This document shows, piece after piece, positions 27,135 through 37,727 of a DNA stretch of 64,000 nucleotides (position 1 is its first letter; every line of letters starts with the position of its first letter). The stretch is from Bacillus sp. es.036 (GTDB taxonomy: Bacteria > Bacillota > Bacilli > Bacillales > Guptibacillaceae). The translations under genes and the position numbers were made by a program. Under the pieces are notes generated by a model. The model did no database searches, was not told the DNA's origin, and saw only the letters and a program-made list of their open reading frames with translations. The stretch is from the NCBI RefSeq assembly GCF_002563635.1, contig NZ_PDIZ01000001.1, positions 1,054,001 to 1,118,000 on the forward strand, given 5' to 3'.

Positions 27135-29207
27135 GTGGCAGATTATCTAGTAATTGTTGAATCTCCCGCTAAAGCAAAAACAATTGAAAAATATTTAGGA
27201 AAGAAATATCAGGTGAAGGCCTCATTAGGTCACGTCATTGACCTTCCTAGAAGTCAGATGGGCGTTGATGTGGAAAATAACTATGCTCCTAAATATATAA
27301 CAATACGCGGGAAAGGCCCTGTCTTAAAAGAAATTAAAGATGCAGCAAAAAAAGCGAAGAAAGTCTATCTCGCAGCTGACCCCGATCGCGAAGGGGAAGC
27401 GATTGCATGGCATCTTGCTCACAGTTTAAAAATCGATGAGCAAACAGAGTGCAGGGTTGTCTTTAATGAAATTACAAAAGATGCGGTTAAGGATGCGTTC
27501 AAGCAACCGAGACCGATTAACATGGATCTTGTCGATGCTCAGCAAGCAAGACGTGTCTTAGACCGTTTAGTTGGGTATAACATTAGTCCATTATTATGGA
27601 AAAAAGTAAAAAAAGGTTTAAGTGCTGGACGAGTTCAATCCGTTGCAGTTCGCCTTATTATTGAAAGAGAAAAAGAAATTCAAAATTTTGAAGCAGAAGA
27701 GTATTGGAAAATCAAAGCGTCGTTTGAAAAAGATGGCGAACAATTTGAGGCTGGTTTCTACGGAGTAGATGGAAAGAAAACGGATCTGCAATCACGTGAA
27801 GATGTCGACAATGTTCTAAAACGCATTGAAGGCGATCAGTTTAATATCCAGTCTGTTCAAAAGAAGGAACGCAAACGAAACCCGGCACTACCGTTTACGA
27901 CATCTTCTCTTCAGCAGGAAGCGGCGAGAAAACTTAATTTCCGCGCGAAGAAAACGATGATGCTCGCTCAGCAACTTTATGAGGGGATCGCAATCGGAAA
28001 GCAGGGAACGGTTGGTTTAATTACGTACATGCGAACTGACTCAACACGTATTTCTGAAACGGCGAAGGATGAAGCGAAAGAATACATTCAAGGTAAATAT
28101 GGTGACACATACTTATCAGCTAAAAAGCCTGCTAAAAAACAGTCAGGGAAATCACAAGATGCTCACGAAGCCGTTCGACCAACATCGGTTATGCGTGATC
28201 CATCTGAAATGAAGGCTTACTTAAAGCGTGATCAGCTTCGTTTATACAAGTTGATCTGGGAGCGTTTTGTAGCGAGCCAGATGGCACCGGCTATCATGGA
28301 TACGATGAGCGTTGACTTAGAAAACAATGGAACGACCTTCCGTGCAACTGGTTCTAAAGTGAAATTTAAAGGGTTTATGAAGGTGTATGTTGAAGGAAAC
28401 GACGACAATAAAAAGGAAGAAGATAAAATGCTTCCTGATCTTGAAGAAGGAATGAACGTATCCACTTCAGACATTGATCCGACACAGCATTTTACACAGC
28501 CACCGCCGAGATATTCAGAAGCACGTCTTGTTAAAACAATGGAGGAACTCGGTATAGGAAGACCATCTACTTATGCACCAACCCTGGATACGATTCAGCG
28601 TAGAGGGTACGTGGCGTTAGAAGATAAGAAATTTGTTCCAACTGAACTTGGCGAAATAGTGTTAGAGCTGATTTTGGAGTTCTTCCAGGATATTATCAAC
28701 ATTGAATTTACGGCTGGATTAGAAAATGATCTTGACAAAATCGAGGATGGCGAGGCAGAATGGATTTCTGTCATCAACGAATTTTATCAAAACTTCGAAC
28801 AGCGCCTGAAGGTAGCTGAGGAAGAAATGAAGGAAGTCGAAATTAAAGACGAACCTGCTGGAGAAGATTGTGAGAAGTGTGGTTCTCCAATGGTAATTAA
28901 GATGGGACGTTATGGAAAGTTCATGGCTTGCTCAAACTTTCCTGATTGTCGCAATACAAAACCGATTCTAAAAGAAGTTGGCGTTACCTGTCCGAAGTGT
29001 AAAGAAGGTAATGTCGTTGAACGTAAAAGTAAGAAAAATCGCCTTTTCTATGGTTGTGATCGTTTCCCTGAGTGTGATTTCCTATCGTGGGATAAACCGA
29101 TCAAACGTCCATGTCCTAAATGCGGTGACTTACTTGTTGAGAAGAAAACGAAGAAAAAGAAAGAAATTAAGTGTGTGAACTGTGATTTCGTTGAAGAAGA
29201 AAATTAG
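27135..29207 (+). CDS. topA: DNA topoisomerase I
   Basis: TopA relaxes negative supercoils. The 690-residue protein starts [22 protein letters not shown] (TOPRIM), has [15 protein letters not shown], the active-site Tyr298 in [11 protein letters not shown], and three C-terminal four-cysteine zinc ribbons (CEKCGSP, CPKCKEG and CPKCGDL with their partners). The start GTG 27135 follows ggaggaaa and gives a length within one residue of B. subtilis TopA. A TTG at 27081 would add 18 residues without ribosome binding support. Confidence 0.96.
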   Translation: MADYLVIVESPAKAKTIEKYLGKKYQVKASLGHVIDLPRSQMGVDVENNYAPKYITIRGKGPVLKEIKDAAKKAKKVYLAADPDREGEAIAWHLAHSLKIDEQTECRVVFNEITKDAVKDAFKQPRPINMDLVDAQQARRVLDRLVGYNISPLLWKKVKKGLSAGRVQSVAVRLIIEREKEIQNFEAEEYWKIKASFEKDGEQFEAGFYGVDGKKTDLQSREDVDNVLKRIEGDQFNIQSVQKKERKRNPALPFTTSSLQQEAARKLNFRAKKTMMLAQQLYEGIAIGKQGTVGLITYMRTDSTRISETAKDEAKEYIQGKYGDTYLSAKKPAKKQSGKSQDAHEAVRPTSVMRDPSEMKAYLKRDQLRLYKLIWERFVASQMAPAIMDTMSVDLENNGTTFRATGSKVKFKGFMKVYVEGNDDNKKEEDKMLPDLEEGMNVSTSDIDPTQHFTQPPPRYSEARLVKTMEELGIGRPSTYAPTLDTIQRRGYVALEDKKFVPTELGEIVLELILEFFQDIINIEFTAGLENDLDKIEDGEAEWISVINEFYQNFEQRLKVAEEEMKEVEIKDEPAGEDCEKCGSPMVIKMGRYGKFMACSNFPDCRNTKPILKEVGVTCPKCKEGNVVERKSKKNRLFYGCDRFPECDFLSWDKPIKRPCPKCGDLLVEKKTKKKKEIKCVNCDFVEEEN

Positions 29208-29222
29208 TAAGGGGTTTTAGCA

Positions 29223-30527
29223 ATGAGTAAACACGTGACGGTGATTGGCGCCGGTCTTGCTGGCAGTGAAGCCGCGTGGCAGCTTGCAAAGCGAGGAGTG
29301 GATGTTCATCTTTATGAGATGCGTCCAAAGAAGCAAACGCCTGCTCACCATACTGATAAATTTGCGGAGCTTGTGTGCAGTAACTCGCTAAGAGCGAATA
29401 CGCTAACAAACGCAGTTGGAGTATTAAAAGAAGAAATGCGAAAGATGGACTCTGTTATTATTAACTCGGCTGATGAATGTGCGGTCCCTGCGGGTGGTGC
29501 ACTTGCAGTCGATCGCCATGAATTCGCCGCTAAAGTAACGGAGAATGTTAAAAACCATCCTAACGTAACGGTTTTTTCAGAAGAGTGCACAAAAATCCCT
29601 GATGGACCAACTATTATTGCAACAGGTCCTCTTACATCGAAAGATCTATCTGATCAATTGAAGGCGCTAAGTGGTGAAGAGTATTTATACTTCTATGATG
29701 CTGCTGCTCCTATAATTGAAACAGAAAGCATCGATATGGAAAAAGTGTACAAGAAGTCCCGTTACGATAAGGGAGAAGCAGCGTACTTAAACTGTCCAAT
29801 GACGGAGGAAGAGTTTAATACGTTCTACGAAGCGCTTATATCCGCTGAAACGGTCCCGCTAAAAGAATTTGAGAAGGAAATTTTCTTTGAGGGCTGTATG
29901 CCGATTGAAGTCATGGCCCAACGTGGGCAGAAAACGATGACGTTTGGTCCTCTTAAGCCTGTTGGATTAGAAGATCCTCGCACAGGAAAGCGCCCTTATG
30001 CTGTCGTGCAGCTGAGACAGGATAATGCGTCGGGTACGCTTTACAACATCGTTGGATTCCAGACCCACCTTAAATGGGGACCGCAAAAAGAAGTGATTCG
30101 CTTAATTCCGGGTCTTGAGAATGCTGATATTGTTCGTTATGGCGTGATGCACCGAAACACGTTCATTAACTCGCCTAATCTATTAAAACCAACCTATCAG
30201 TATAAAGAACGTGAGAATCTCTTTTTCGCTGGTCAAATGACGGGTGTTGAAGGCTATGTCGAATCGGCGGCATCAGGCTTAATTGCTGGGTTTAATGCTG
30301 CTCGGCTCATGAATGATGAAGAGCCATTAGTATTCCCTGAAGAAACGGCACTTGGTAGTTTAGCGAATTATATTACGACAGCGAATCCAGATAATTTCCA
30401 ACCGATGAACGCTAACTTTGGTTTGTTTCCACCACTTGAAACGCGGATCAAAAGCAAAAAAGAACGCAATGAAACGATCGCGAATCGAGCCTTAGAAACA
30501 ATTCAGAATTTTGTAAAAAGATTGTAA
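29223..30527 (+). CDS. trmFO: tRNA (uracil-54 C5)-methyltransferase TrmFO
   Basis: TrmFO makes ribothymidine at U54 of tRNA using methylenetetrahydrofolate and FAD. The 434-residue protein starts with the FAD-binding [30 protein letters not shown] and [18 protein letters not shown] are family signatures. It lies 15 bases after topA in the usual Bacilli order. Confidence 0.96.
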   Translation: MSKHVTVIGAGLAGSEAAWQLAKRGVDVHLYEMRPKKQTPAHHTDKFAELVCSNSLRANTLTNAVGVLKEEMRKMDSVIINSADECAVPAGGALAVDRHEFAAKVTENVKNHPNVTVFSEECTKIPDGPTIIATGPLTSKDLSDQLKALSGEEYLYFYDAAAPIIETESIDMEKVYKKSRYDKGEAAYLNCPMTEEEFNTFYEALISAETVPLKEFEKEIFFEGCMPIEVMAQRGQKTMTFGPLKPVGLEDPRTGKRPYAVVQLRQDNASGTLYNIVGFQTHLKWGPQKEVIRLIPGLENADIVRYGVMHRNTFINSPNLLKPTYQYKERENLFFAGQMTGVEGYVESAASGLIAGFNAARLMNDEEPLVFPEETALGSLANYITTANPDNFQPMNANFGLFPPLETRIKSKKERNETIANRALETIQNFVKRL

Positions 30528-30534
30528 ATTTCTA

Positions 30535-30563
30535 TTGCTAAGGCTTCTAAATTGTGTTACGAT
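30535..30563 (+). promoter_or_regulatory. Probable sigma-A promoter of xerC-hslVU-codY
   Basis: TTGCTA (30535-30540) and TACGAT (30558-30563) are 17 bases apart, with an extended -10 TG at 30555-30556. The element lies within the trmFO terminator hairpin. Confidence 0.55.
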
Positions 30564-30576
30564 TTAGAAGCCTTTT
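30540..30576 (+). terminator. Terminator after trmFO
   Basis: AAGGCTTCTAAAT (30540-30552) pairs with ATTTAGAAGCCTT (30562-30574) around a nine-base loop; the T run is short. Confidence 0.75.
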
Positions 30577-30588
30577 GAGGTGATGACG

Positions 30589-31494
30589 ATGAATAACAAT
30601 CAACAAGCTCATATTCAATCATTTTCTGAGTATCTCCAGATTGAAAAGAATTGTTCACCACATACGATCTCAGGTTACTTACAGGATATTGAACATTTCC
30701 GGTCTTTTATGAAGCAGCAGACTATCGATGTCTTTGCTGCTGTTTCTTATGCAGATGTCAGAATTTATTTAACTGAGCTTCATGAGCGAGGTTACGCAAG
30801 AAAAACAGCAGCAAGAAAAATTTCAACGTTACGAAGCTTATATCGATTCCTTTTACGTGAGAACATTGTAGAGATTAATCCCTTTACAATGAGTTCCCTG
30901 CCTAAACAAGAAAAACGTCTGCCGCAATTTTTGTACGAAAAAGAACTTAACGTGCTGTTTGACACGCCAGATACCACGAAGCCGCTTGGTCAACGCGACA
31001 GAGCGCTGCTCGAAGTACTATACGGGTGTGGCATACGAGTGAGTGAGTGTGTTGGGCTTAATTTAGAAGACATTGATTTTGCGATTGGGACGATTTTTGT
31101 ACTTGGTAAAGGACGTAAGGAAAGGTATGTACCAATAGGGAGTTTCGCTATAGATGCAATGAAAGAGTACATTCACGATGGACGAGAACAGTTGCTATCG
31201 TCAGGGAAAGAGCCGACTAAAGCCCTGTTCCTAAATTTTAGAGGTAGTCGTGTGACGGCAAGAGGTGTTCGGACAATTTTAGATAAGATTGTAAAAGATG
31301 CCTCTTTGCATGTACATATAAGCCCGCATGTGATGAGACACACATTCGCAACCCATTTGCTGAATGAAGGGGCAGACTTACGTTCTGTGCAGGAGCTATT
31401 AGGGCATTCTGATTTATCATCTACTCAGATCTATACCCACGTGACGGGAGATCGATTGCGAAATATATACATGAACCATCACCCAAGAGCCTAA
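30589..31494 (+). CDS. xerC: Tyrosine recombinase XerC (CodV)
   Basis: XerC resolves chromosome dimers at dif with a XerD/RipX partner. The 301-residue protein has the N-terminal SAM-like core-binding domain (about 5-95) and the catalytic domain with Arg150 (GCGIRVSE), His247 and Arg250 ([10 protein letters not shown]), His273 ([11 protein letters not shown]) and nucleophile Tyr282. ATG 30589 is six bases after gaggtg. It heads the codV-clpQ-clpY-codY type operon, and nothing suggests a mobile integrase. Confidence 0.94.
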   Translation: MNNNQQAHIQSFSEYLQIEKNCSPHTISGYLQDIEHFRSFMKQQTIDVFAAVSYADVRIYLTELHERGYARKTAARKISTLRSLYRFLLRENIVEINPFTMSSLPKQEKRLPQFLYEKELNVLFDTPDTTKPLGQRDRALLEVLYGCGIRVSECVGLNLEDIDFAIGTIFVLGKGRKERYVPIGSFAIDAMKEYIHDGREQLLSSGKEPTKALFLNFRGSRVTARGVRTILDKIVKDASLHVHISPHVMRHTFATHLLNEGADLRSVQELLGHSDLSSTQIYTHVTGDRLRNIYMNHHPRA

Positions 31495-31514
31495 GGGCTC
31501 GGGAGGAGGAACTT

Positions 31515-32054
31515 ATGGGAGACTTTCATTCTACAACGATATTTGCCGTTCAGCATAATGGTGAGTGTGCAATGGCTGGTGACGGTCAGGTTACATTCGG
31601 AAATGCTGTGGTCATGAAGCATACAGCTAAGAAAGTAAGAAGGCTTTTTCATGGAAAAGTAGTTGCGGGATTTGCAGGATCCGTTGCTGATGCTTTTACT
31701 CTTTTTGAGAAATTTGAGAGCAAGCTTGAGGAATTTGGTGGCAACCTTCAGCGTGCCGCTGTGGAACTTGCTAAAGAGTGGCGCAGCGATCGCGTGTTAA
31801 GGAAGCTTGAAGCGATGCTAATAGTAATGAACAAAGATGAGCTATTGCTAATCTCAGGTACTGGTGAAGTGATTGAACCTGATGATGGCATTCTTTCAAT
31901 TGGTTCAGGTTCAAACTACGCTCTTTCAGCAGGCAGAGCACTTAAGCGTTATAGTGATAACAAAACCGCTGAAGAAATTGCGCGAGCATCTATGGAAATT
32001 GCATCTGAAATATGCGTATACACGAATGATCAAATTATCGTAGAAACCATTTAG
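31515..32054 (+). CDS. hslV: HslV (ClpQ) peptidase subunit
   Basis: HslV is the proteasome-like peptidase that works with the HslU ATPase. The 179-residue protein contains [24 protein letters not shown] and [17 protein letters not shown]. The N-terminus is [10 protein letters not shown]: residue 2 is Gly, not the Ser reported as nucleophile for the B. subtilis enzyme, so the usual Thr7/Thr8 after a short propeptide is the more likely active site. Ribosome binding site gggaggagg. Confidence 0.93.
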   Translation: MGDFHSTTIFAVQHNGECAMAGDGQVTFGNAVVMKHTAKKVRRLFHGKVVAGFAGSVADAFTLFEKFESKLEEFGGNLQRAAVELAKEWRSDRVLRKLEAMLIVMNKDELLLISGTGEVIEPDDGILSIGSGSNYALSAGRALKRYSDNKTAEEIARASMEIASEICVYTNDQIIVETI

Positions 32055-32084
32055 TATATAAAATGTATCTTTGGAGGAGATCGT

Positions 32085-33479
32085 ATGTCTAATCCATTAA
32101 CACCGAGACAAATTGTTGAAAAGCTTGATCAGTATATTGTTGGTCAGAATGACGCGAAGAAGGCTGTCGCAGTGGCATTAAGAAATCGATACCGCCGTAG
32201 CCAGCTGAGCGACAAACTGAAGGATGAAGTGAATCCAAAAAATATCTTAATGATTGGACCTACAGGCGTAGGTAAGACTGAGATAGCACGTCGACTTGCT
32301 CGCCTTGTCAATGCGCCATTCATTAAAGTTGAAGCAACGAAATTTACTGAAGTAGGTTATGTTGGTCGAGATGTGGAATCGATGGTTCGTGATCTCGTGG
32401 AAACATCAATCAGGCTTGTCAAAGAAGATCGCATGGAACAGGTGAAGGGCAAGGCGGAAGAAAATGCGAACAAACGCATTGTGGAATTGCTTGTACCTTC
32501 TAGTAAAAAGCAAACCCAATACAAAAATCCGCTTGAAATGTTATTTGGTAATCAAGGACAAGAGGAAACAGCGAACCAGTCCGCAAGTGAAGATCAGACC
32601 ATTGCATCAAGGCGGAAGCAAATGGCTCAGCAGCTCGCACTTGGTGAACTGGAAGATCGCATGATTACAGTGGAAGTTGAAGAGCAAAACAACTCCATGA
32701 TGGATATGTTCCAGGGAGCTGGTATGGAACAAATGGGTATGAACATGCAGGATATGCTCGGCAACATTATGCCCAAAAAGAAGAAAAAGCGTAAGCTGCC
32801 TGTGTCAGAAGCAAGAAAAGTTTTAACACAGGACGAAGCAGCAAAACTCGTAGATATGGACGAAGTTGCGCAAGATGCTGTTTCAAAGACAGAACAATCG
32901 GGTATCATCTTCATTGATGAAATTGATAAGGTAGCTGGGAAAAGCCAGCAATCAGCTGATGTTTCTAGAGAAGGTGTTCAAAGAGACATCTTACCGATTG
33001 TAGAAGGCTCAACAGTAACAACAAAATATGGACCTGTTAAAACAGATCACATTTTATTTATGGCTGCAGGAGCTTTCCATATGTCAAAACCATCTGATCT
33101 AATTCCTGAGCTACAGGGCCGTTTCCCAATTCGCGTAGAGCTATCTAGTTTAACGGTAGACGACTTTAAGCGGATTTTGACAGAGCCTGATAATGCTCTT
33201 GTGAAGCAATATACAGCTTTATTAGAAACTGAAGGTATTAAAGTTGAATTTTCTGACGATGCTATTCTTAAAATTGCTACAATTGCTACAGAAGTGAACC
33301 AGGACACGGATAATATTGGTGCGCGAAGACTTCATACAATTTTAGAAAAGCTTCTTGAAGATCTTTCATTTGAAGCGCCAGACATTAATCTAGACAGCAT
33401 TACAATCACACCAGAGTATGTTGAGGAAAAGTTAGCTTCTATTGCGAAGAACCGTGACCTCAGCCAATACATCCTATAA
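32085..33479 (+). CDS. hslU: HslU (ClpY) ATPase subunit
   Basis: HslU unfolds substrates and feeds them to HslV. The 464-residue AAA+ protein has Walker A GPTGVGKT (58-65), a Met-rich I domain ([16 protein letters not shown] region, then KKKKKRK), Walker [10 protein letters not shown] and a C-terminal sensor domain ending in the conserved LSQYIL, the tail that inserts into HslV. Confidence 0.96.
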   Translation: MSNPLTPRQIVEKLDQYIVGQNDAKKAVAVALRNRYRRSQLSDKLKDEVNPKNILMIGPTGVGKTEIARRLARLVNAPFIKVEATKFTEVGYVGRDVESMVRDLVETSIRLVKEDRMEQVKGKAEENANKRIVELLVPSSKKQTQYKNPLEMLFGNQGQEETANQSASEDQTIASRRKQMAQQLALGELEDRMITVEVEEQNNSMMDMFQGAGMEQMGMNMQDMLGNIMPKKKKKRKLPVSEARKVLTQDEAAKLVDMDEVAQDAVSKTEQSGIIFIDEIDKVAGKSQQSADVSREGVQRDILPIVEGSTVTTKYGPVKTDHILFMAAGAFHMSKPSDLIPELQGRFPIRVELSSLTVDDFKRILTEPDNALVKQYTALLETEGIKVEFSDDAILKIATIATEVNQDTDNIGARRLHTILEKLLEDLSFEAPDINLDSITITPEYVEEKLASIAKNRDLSQYIL

Positions 33480-33500
33480 TACATACAGGAGGACAAAACA

Positions 33501-34277
33501 ATGAATTTACTTGAAAAAACAAGAAAAATTAATGGTATGCTACAAAAGTCAGAGGGTCCAGTTAACTTTACCGATATGGCAGAAACGCTACGTGACGCTA
33601 TTATGGCAAACGTATATGTTGTAAGCCGCAGAGGTAAATTACTTGGCATCGCGATTAATCAAGAAATTGAGAACGAACGTATGAAGAATATGTTCTCAGA
33701 GCGTCAGTTTCCAGAAGAATATACGCAGAATCTCTTTAACATTGGTGAAACGTCTTCGAACCTTGACATTACAAGCGAATACACAGCTTTCCCTGTAGAG
33801 AATCGTGATCTTTTCGAAAAAGGTCTAACAACGATTGTACCAATCGTTGGTGGTGGAAGCCGTCTAGGTACGCTTATTCTATCTCGTCTAAGCGATTCAT
33901 TCTCAGATGATGATCTTTTGTTAGCTGAGTACGGTGCAACCGTAGTAGGAATGGAGATTCTTCATGAGAAGGCAGAAGAAATTGAAGAAGAAGCAAGAAA
34001 CAAAGCAGTCGTGCAAATGGCGATTTCTTCTCTTTCCTATAGTGAACTTGAAGCAATTGAGCATATTTTCGAAGAACTTGAAGGAAATGAAGGACTTCTT
34101 GTTGCAAGTAAAATTGCTGACCGCGTAGGGATTACACGTTCTGTCATCGTAAACGCTCTTCGTAAGCTTGAGAGTGCTGGTGTTATTGAGTCTCGTTCTC
34201 TAGGAATGAAAGGAACTTATATTAAAGTTCTTAACGATAAGTTTCTTGTAGAACTATCAAAACTGAAGACGCAATAA
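33501..34277 (+). CDS. codY: Global nutrient regulator CodY
   Basis: CodY represses many genes when branched-chain amino acids and GTP are plentiful. The 258-residue protein has an N-terminal GAF domain (about 1-155) and a C-terminal winged helix with [20 protein letters not shown] and [11 protein letters not shown]. It closes the xerC-hslVU-codY unit and is followed by a strong terminator. In B. subtilis the fla/che operon comes next; here rpsB does. Confidence 0.97.
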   Translation: MNLLEKTRKINGMLQKSEGPVNFTDMAETLRDAIMANVYVVSRRGKLLGIAINQEIENERMKNMFSERQFPEEYTQNLFNIGETSSNLDITSEYTAFPVENRDLFEKGLTTIVPIVGGGSRLGTLILSRLSDSFSDDDLLLAEYGATVVGMEILHEKAEEIEEEARNKAVVQMAISSLSYSELEAIEHIFEELEGNEGLLVASKIADRVGITRSVIVNALRKLESAGVIESRSLGMKGTYIKVLNDKFLVELSKLKTQ

Positions 34278-34283
34278 TTGATT

Positions 34284-34315
34284 AAACGCTCCGGGACTCT
34301 CGGAGCGTTTTTATT
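34284..34315 (+). terminator. Terminator after codY
   Basis: AAACGCTCCG and CGGAGCGTTT form a ten-pair stem followed by TTTATT. The rest of the gap to rpsB (about 34316-34420) shows no gene. Confidence 0.9.
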
Positions 34316-34420
34316 AGTATTTTCGGCATTTTTTTATGCGTGGTGCATTGGAATGCTAAGCTTTTATATGGATTATGAGAGTAAGATAGTATAGGTATTC
34401 ATGGAATTTAAGATTTAAAC

Positions 34421-34449
34421 TTGCGACTTGTCACATGATATGATATATT
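34421..34449 (+). promoter_or_regulatory. Sigma-A promoter of rpsB
   Basis: TTGCGA (34421-34426) and TATATT (34444-34449) are 17 bases apart with an extended -10 TG (34441-34442). The transcript leader is about 110 nt. Confidence 0.75.
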
Positions 34450-34471
34450 AATCAACGGTGTTAATCACACA

Positions 34472-34531
34472 CGCTTGTTGATTTGGAAAGTGGTGCTGCA
34501 GACGCAGTTTTTTCCGAAATAGATGCAAGCG
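34472..34531 (+). ncRNA. Structured rpsB leader, candidate S2 regulatory element
   Basis: Three nested helices are visible: CGCTTG/CAAGCG (34472-34477, 34526-34531), ATTTGGAAA with TTTCC and AAAT (34481-34489, 34511-34520, one bulge), and CTGC-AGAC-GCAG (34496-34507). An SD-like ggagga follows immediately, 16 bases before the real one. I know of no established match for it. Confidence 0.55.
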
Positions 34532-34564
34532 GAGGATAAAAAAACCATTAGGAGGAACACAATC

Positions 34565-35296
34565 ATGGCAGTAATCTCTATGAAACAGCTTCTTGAAGCT
34601 GGGGTACACTTCGGTCATCAGACTCGTCGTTGGAACCCGAAAATGAAACCTTATATCTTCACTGAAAGAAACGGTATCTACATTATCGATCTTCAAAAAA
34701 CAGTGAAGAAAGTCGAAGAAGCTTATAACTTCGTTCGTGACATCGCTCAGGACGGTGGTAAAGTTCTTTTCGTAGGTACAAAAAAGCAAGCGCAAGATTC
34801 CGTTAAGGATGAAGCGATCCGTGCTGGTCAATACTACATCAACCAACGCTGGTTGGGTGGAACGCTTACGAACTTTGAAACTATTCAAAAGCGTATCAAC
34901 CGCCTGAAGAGCCTTGAAAAGATGCAAGAAGACGGTACATTCGAAGTACTACCTAAGAAAGAAGTTATGCTTCTTAAAAAAGAAATGGATCGCCTTGAAA
35001 GATTCCTTGGTGGTATTAAAGATATGAACGGCGTTCCAGACGCAATGTTCGTAATCGACCCTCGTAAAGAGCGTATCGCTATTGCTGAGGCTCGTAAGCT
35101 TAATATCCCTATCGTTGCGATCGTGGATACAAACTGTGATCCAGATGAGATCGACTATATTATCCCTGGTAACGACGATGCAATCCGCGCTGTGAAACTT
35201 CTTACTGCTAAAATGGCTGACGCTGTTATCGAAGTTAGCAAAGTAGAAGAAGAAGCAGAAGTTGAAGCGGTAGAAACTGAAGAAACATCTGTATAA
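34565..35296 (+). CDS. rpsB: 30S ribosomal protein S2
   Basis: The 243-residue S2 starts [27 protein letters not shown], with [22 protein letters not shown] and [12 protein letters not shown]. The acidic C-terminal tail is typical of Bacillus S2. ATG 34565 follows taggagga by seven bases; an in-frame ATG at 34523 would lie within the leader structure. Confidence 0.97.
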   Translation: MAVISMKQLLEAGVHFGHQTRRWNPKMKPYIFTERNGIYIIDLQKTVKKVEEAYNFVRDIAQDGGKVLFVGTKKQAQDSVKDEAIRAGQYYINQRWLGGTLTNFETIQKRINRLKSLEKMQEDGTFEVLPKKEVMLLKKEMDRLERFLGGIKDMNGVPDAMFVIDPRKERIAIAEARKLNIPIVAIVDTNCDPDEIDYIIPGNDDAIRAVKLLTAKMADAVIEVSKVEEEAEVEAVETEETSV

Positions 35297-35307
35297 GAAC
35301 ACAAAGG

Positions 35308-35348
35308 GGTGATAAAGGGGAACTCTAACCCCTTTATCACCTTTTTTT
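35308..35348 (+). terminator. Terminator or attenuator between rpsB and tsf
   Basis: GGTGATAAAGGGG (35308-35320) pairs perfectly with CCCCTTTATCACC (35329-35341), followed by seven Ts. It is strong and lies within the rpsB-tsf unit, so tsf expression needs readthrough or its own weak promoter. Confidence 0.9.
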
Positions 35349-35396
35349 AACCCAAAAGGGTATGATTACATATCATAATTCAAGGAGGAATTACTA

Positions 35397-36278
35397 ATGG
35401 CAGTAACAGCTCAAATGGTAAAAGAATTGCGTGCACAAACAGGCGCAGGAATGATGGATTGCAAAAAAGCACTAACTGAAAACGATGGTGACATGGACAA
35501 GGCAATTGACTGGCTTCGTGAGAAAGGTATCTCGAAAGCAGCGAAAAAAGCTGACCGCGTAGCAGCAGAAGGTCTTGCAACGATCGCTGTTGAAGGAAAC
35601 AAAGCAGTAATCGCTGAAATTAACTCTGAAACTGACTTCGTTGCAAAGAACGAGAGCTTTACTTCTTTAATCAACGAAATCTCTCAACACCTCCTTAAAA
35701 CAAATCCTGAGTCTGTAGATGCAGCTCTTGAAAGCAAAATGGAAAACGGACAAACAGTGACTGAATATTTGAATGATAAAATCGCGAAAATTGGAGAGAA
35801 AATTTCTCTTCGTCGCTTCCAAATCGTTGAGAAAACTGATGCAGATGCATTTGGCGCTTACCTTCACATGGGTGGACGCATCGGTGTTCTAACACTTCTT
35901 GAAGGTACAACTGATGAAGAAGTAGCGAAAGACGTAGCAATGCACACAGCGGCAGTTAACCCTCGTTTCGTATCTCGCGATGCTGTTCCAACTGAAGAAG
36001 TTGAGCGTGAGCGCGAAGTTCTTAAACAACAGGCCCTTAACGAAGGTAAGCCTGAGAAAATTGTTGAGAAAATGGTAGAAGGCCGTATCAACAAATTCTT
36101 CGAAGAAATTTCTCTAGTTGATCAGCCGTTTGTTAAAGACACTGATCAAAAAGTAGGAAAGTACGTTGAATCTAAAGGCGCTACTGTAAAAGGCTTCATC
36201 CGCTACGAAGTTGGCGAAGGCATGGAGAAACGTGAAGATAACTTCGCTGAAGAAGTTATGTCTCAAGTGAAGAAGTAA
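35397..36278 (+). CDS. tsf: Elongation factor Ts
   Basis: EF-Ts recycles EF-Tu by nucleotide exchange. The 293-residue protein has the N-terminal UBA-like motif [16 protein letters not shown] and the EF-Tu contact TDFVAKNE. The ribosome binding site caaggaggaa is strong. I see no good promoter in the 55 bases after the terminator, though TATGAT and TATCAT both occur there. Confidence 0.97.
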   Translation: MAVTAQMVKELRAQTGAGMMDCKKALTENDGDMDKAIDWLREKGISKAAKKADRVAAEGLATIAVEGNKAVIAEINSETDFVAKNESFTSLINEISQHLLKTNPESVDAALESKMENGQTVTEYLNDKIAKIGEKISLRRFQIVEKTDADAFGAYLHMGGRIGVLTLLEGTTDEEVAKDVAMHTAAVNPRFVSRDAVPTEEVEREREVLKQQALNEGKPEKIVEKMVEGRINKFFEEISLVDQPFVKDTDQKVGKYVESKGATVKGFIRYEVGEGMEKREDNFAEEVMSQVKK

Positions 36279-36285
36279 AACAATG

Positions 36286-36314
36286 ATAGGGAACACGCTG
36301 TGTTCCCTATTTTT
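36286..36314 (+). terminator. Terminator after tsf
   Basis: ATAGGGAACAC (36286-36296) and GTGTTCCCTAT (36300-36310) form an eleven-pair stem followed by TTTT. Confidence 0.88.
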
Positions 36315-36351
36315 CAAGAACAAATACTGATAAACATGCTGGAGGGTTAAA

Positions 36352-37077
36352 ATGAGCGGAGCCAAGTATGAACGCGTTGTGTTAAAATTAAGCGGAGAAG
36401 CATTGTCCGGTGGAGAAGGTCAGGGAATATCACCTTCAATCGTTCAGTCTATCGCATCACAGGTGAAGGAAATTCATGAAATGGGTGTAGAAGTTGCTGT
36501 TGTTGTCGGCGGTGGAAACATCTGGCGTGGAAAAGTAGGCAGTGAAATGGGAATGGATCGTACGACTGCTGATTATATGGGGATGCTTGCTACTGTAATG
36601 AATTCACTTGCAATGCAGGATAGCCTTGAAAGCATTGGAGTTGAAACGCGTGTTCAAACTTCAATCGAAATGAGACAGGTAGCTGAACCGTACATCCGTC
36701 GTAAAGCCATTCGTCACCTTGAAAAAAAACGCGTTGTCATTTTTGCAGCAGGTACTGGTAACCCATACTTCTCGACAGATACAACTGCAGCATTGCGTGC
36801 GGCCGAAATTGAAGCAGATGTTATTTTGATGGCGAAAAACAACGTAGACGGCGTTTATACAGCCGATCCGACAGTTGACGCGACTGCGAAGAAGTATGAC
36901 ACTCTTTCTTACCTTGATGTACTCAAGGAAGGTTTAGCTGTAATGGACTCCACAGCTTCTTCACTTTGTATGGACAACGATATTCCACTAGTTGTCTTCT
37001 CTATCATGGAAGAAGGCAACATTAAGCGCGCCATTTGTGGCGAAGAAATTGGAACAGTAGTAAAGGGGAGAAATTAA
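36352..37077 (+). CDS. pyrH: UMP kinase
   Basis: PyrH phosphorylates UMP to UDP in pyrimidine supply. The 241-residue amino-acid-kinase-fold protein shows [38 protein letters not shown] and DGVYTADP. Ribosome binding site ctggaggg. It ends one base before frr. Confidence 0.97.
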   Translation: MSGAKYERVVLKLSGEALSGGEGQGISPSIVQSIASQVKEIHEMGVEVAVVVGGGNIWRGKVGSEMGMDRTTADYMGMLATVMNSLAMQDSLESIGVETRVQTSIEMRQVAEPYIRRKAIRHLEKKRVVIFAAGTGNPYFSTDTTAALRAAEIEADVILMAKNNVDGVYTADPTVDATAKKYDTLSYLDVLKEGLAVMDSTASSLCMDNDIPLVVFSIMEEGNIKRAICGEEIGTVVKGRN

Positions 37078-37078
37078 G

Positions 37079-37636
37079 ATGACGAAAGAAATCTTGAAAA
37101 ACGCTGAAGAACGTATGCAAAATGGAATTTCAAGCTTAAAGCGTGAGCTAGCGACACTGCGAGCAGGAAGAGCAAATGCTTCTCTACTTGATAAAGTTCA
37201 AGTAGATTACTATGGTGCTCCAACACCTGTTAACCAACTTGCTGGTGTTTCAGTTCCAGAAGCGCGTATGTTATTGATCCAGCCTTACGATAAAACTGCG
37301 ATTGGCGATATCGAAAAAGCCATTCTTAAATCTGACCTTGGCCTAACACCTTCTAATGATGGAAATGTCATTCGTCTTACAATCCCAGCTCTTACGGAAG
37401 AGCGTCGTAAAGATCTTGTTAAACTCGTTAAGAAATATGCTGAAGAAGGCAAAGTTGTGATTCGTAACATTCGCCGCGATGCAAATGATGAGTTAAAGAA
37501 ACAAGAAAAAGATGGCGACATTACAGAAGATGAGCTTCGCCGCGGAAACGATGATGTGCAGAAGCTTACTGACAAATATGTAGCTGAAGCTGACAGCATT
37601 GCTGCTGATAAAGAAAAAGAAATCATGGAAGTCTAA
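37079..37636 (+). CDS. frr: Ribosome recycling factor
   Basis: RRF splits post-termination ribosomes with EF-G. The 185-residue protein has [19 protein letters not shown], the [11 protein letters not shown] segment and [14 protein letters not shown]. It begins one base after pyrH, with aaggggag inside the pyrH end. Confidence 0.97.
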   Translation: MTKEILKNAEERMQNGISSLKRELATLRAGRANASLLDKVQVDYYGAPTPVNQLAGVSVPEARMLLIQPYDKTAIGDIEKAILKSDLGLTPSNDGNVIRLTIPALTEERRKDLVKLVKKYAEEGKVVIRNIRRDANDELKKQEKDGDITEDELRRGNDDVQKLTDKYVAEADSIAADKEKEIMEV

Positions 37637-37668
37637 ATCAATAACATGTAAAATAAGATAATAAAAGG

Positions 37669-37697
37669 ACCCTCTTTTCCCACAGGGGGTTTTTTTG
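37669..37697 (+). terminator. Terminator after frr
   Basis: ACCCTC (37669-37674) pairs with GGGGGT (37685-37690), including one wobble, and is followed by seven more Ts. It probably attenuates transcription into uppS. Confidence 0.75.
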
Positions 37698-37727
37698 TTA
37701 AGTAAGTGACACAATGGAGGATTTGCA

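Noticed and set aside
30589-31494. Tyrosine recombinase as a sign of an integrated element
   Set aside because: Sequence and operon context (hslV-hslU-codY) identify the housekeeping XerC/CodV; no att sites or phage genes are nearby.
34448-34927. Minus-strand frame of 159 codons opposite rpsB
   Set aside because: It mirrors the codon structure of rpsB, has no ribosome binding site and no family resemblance.
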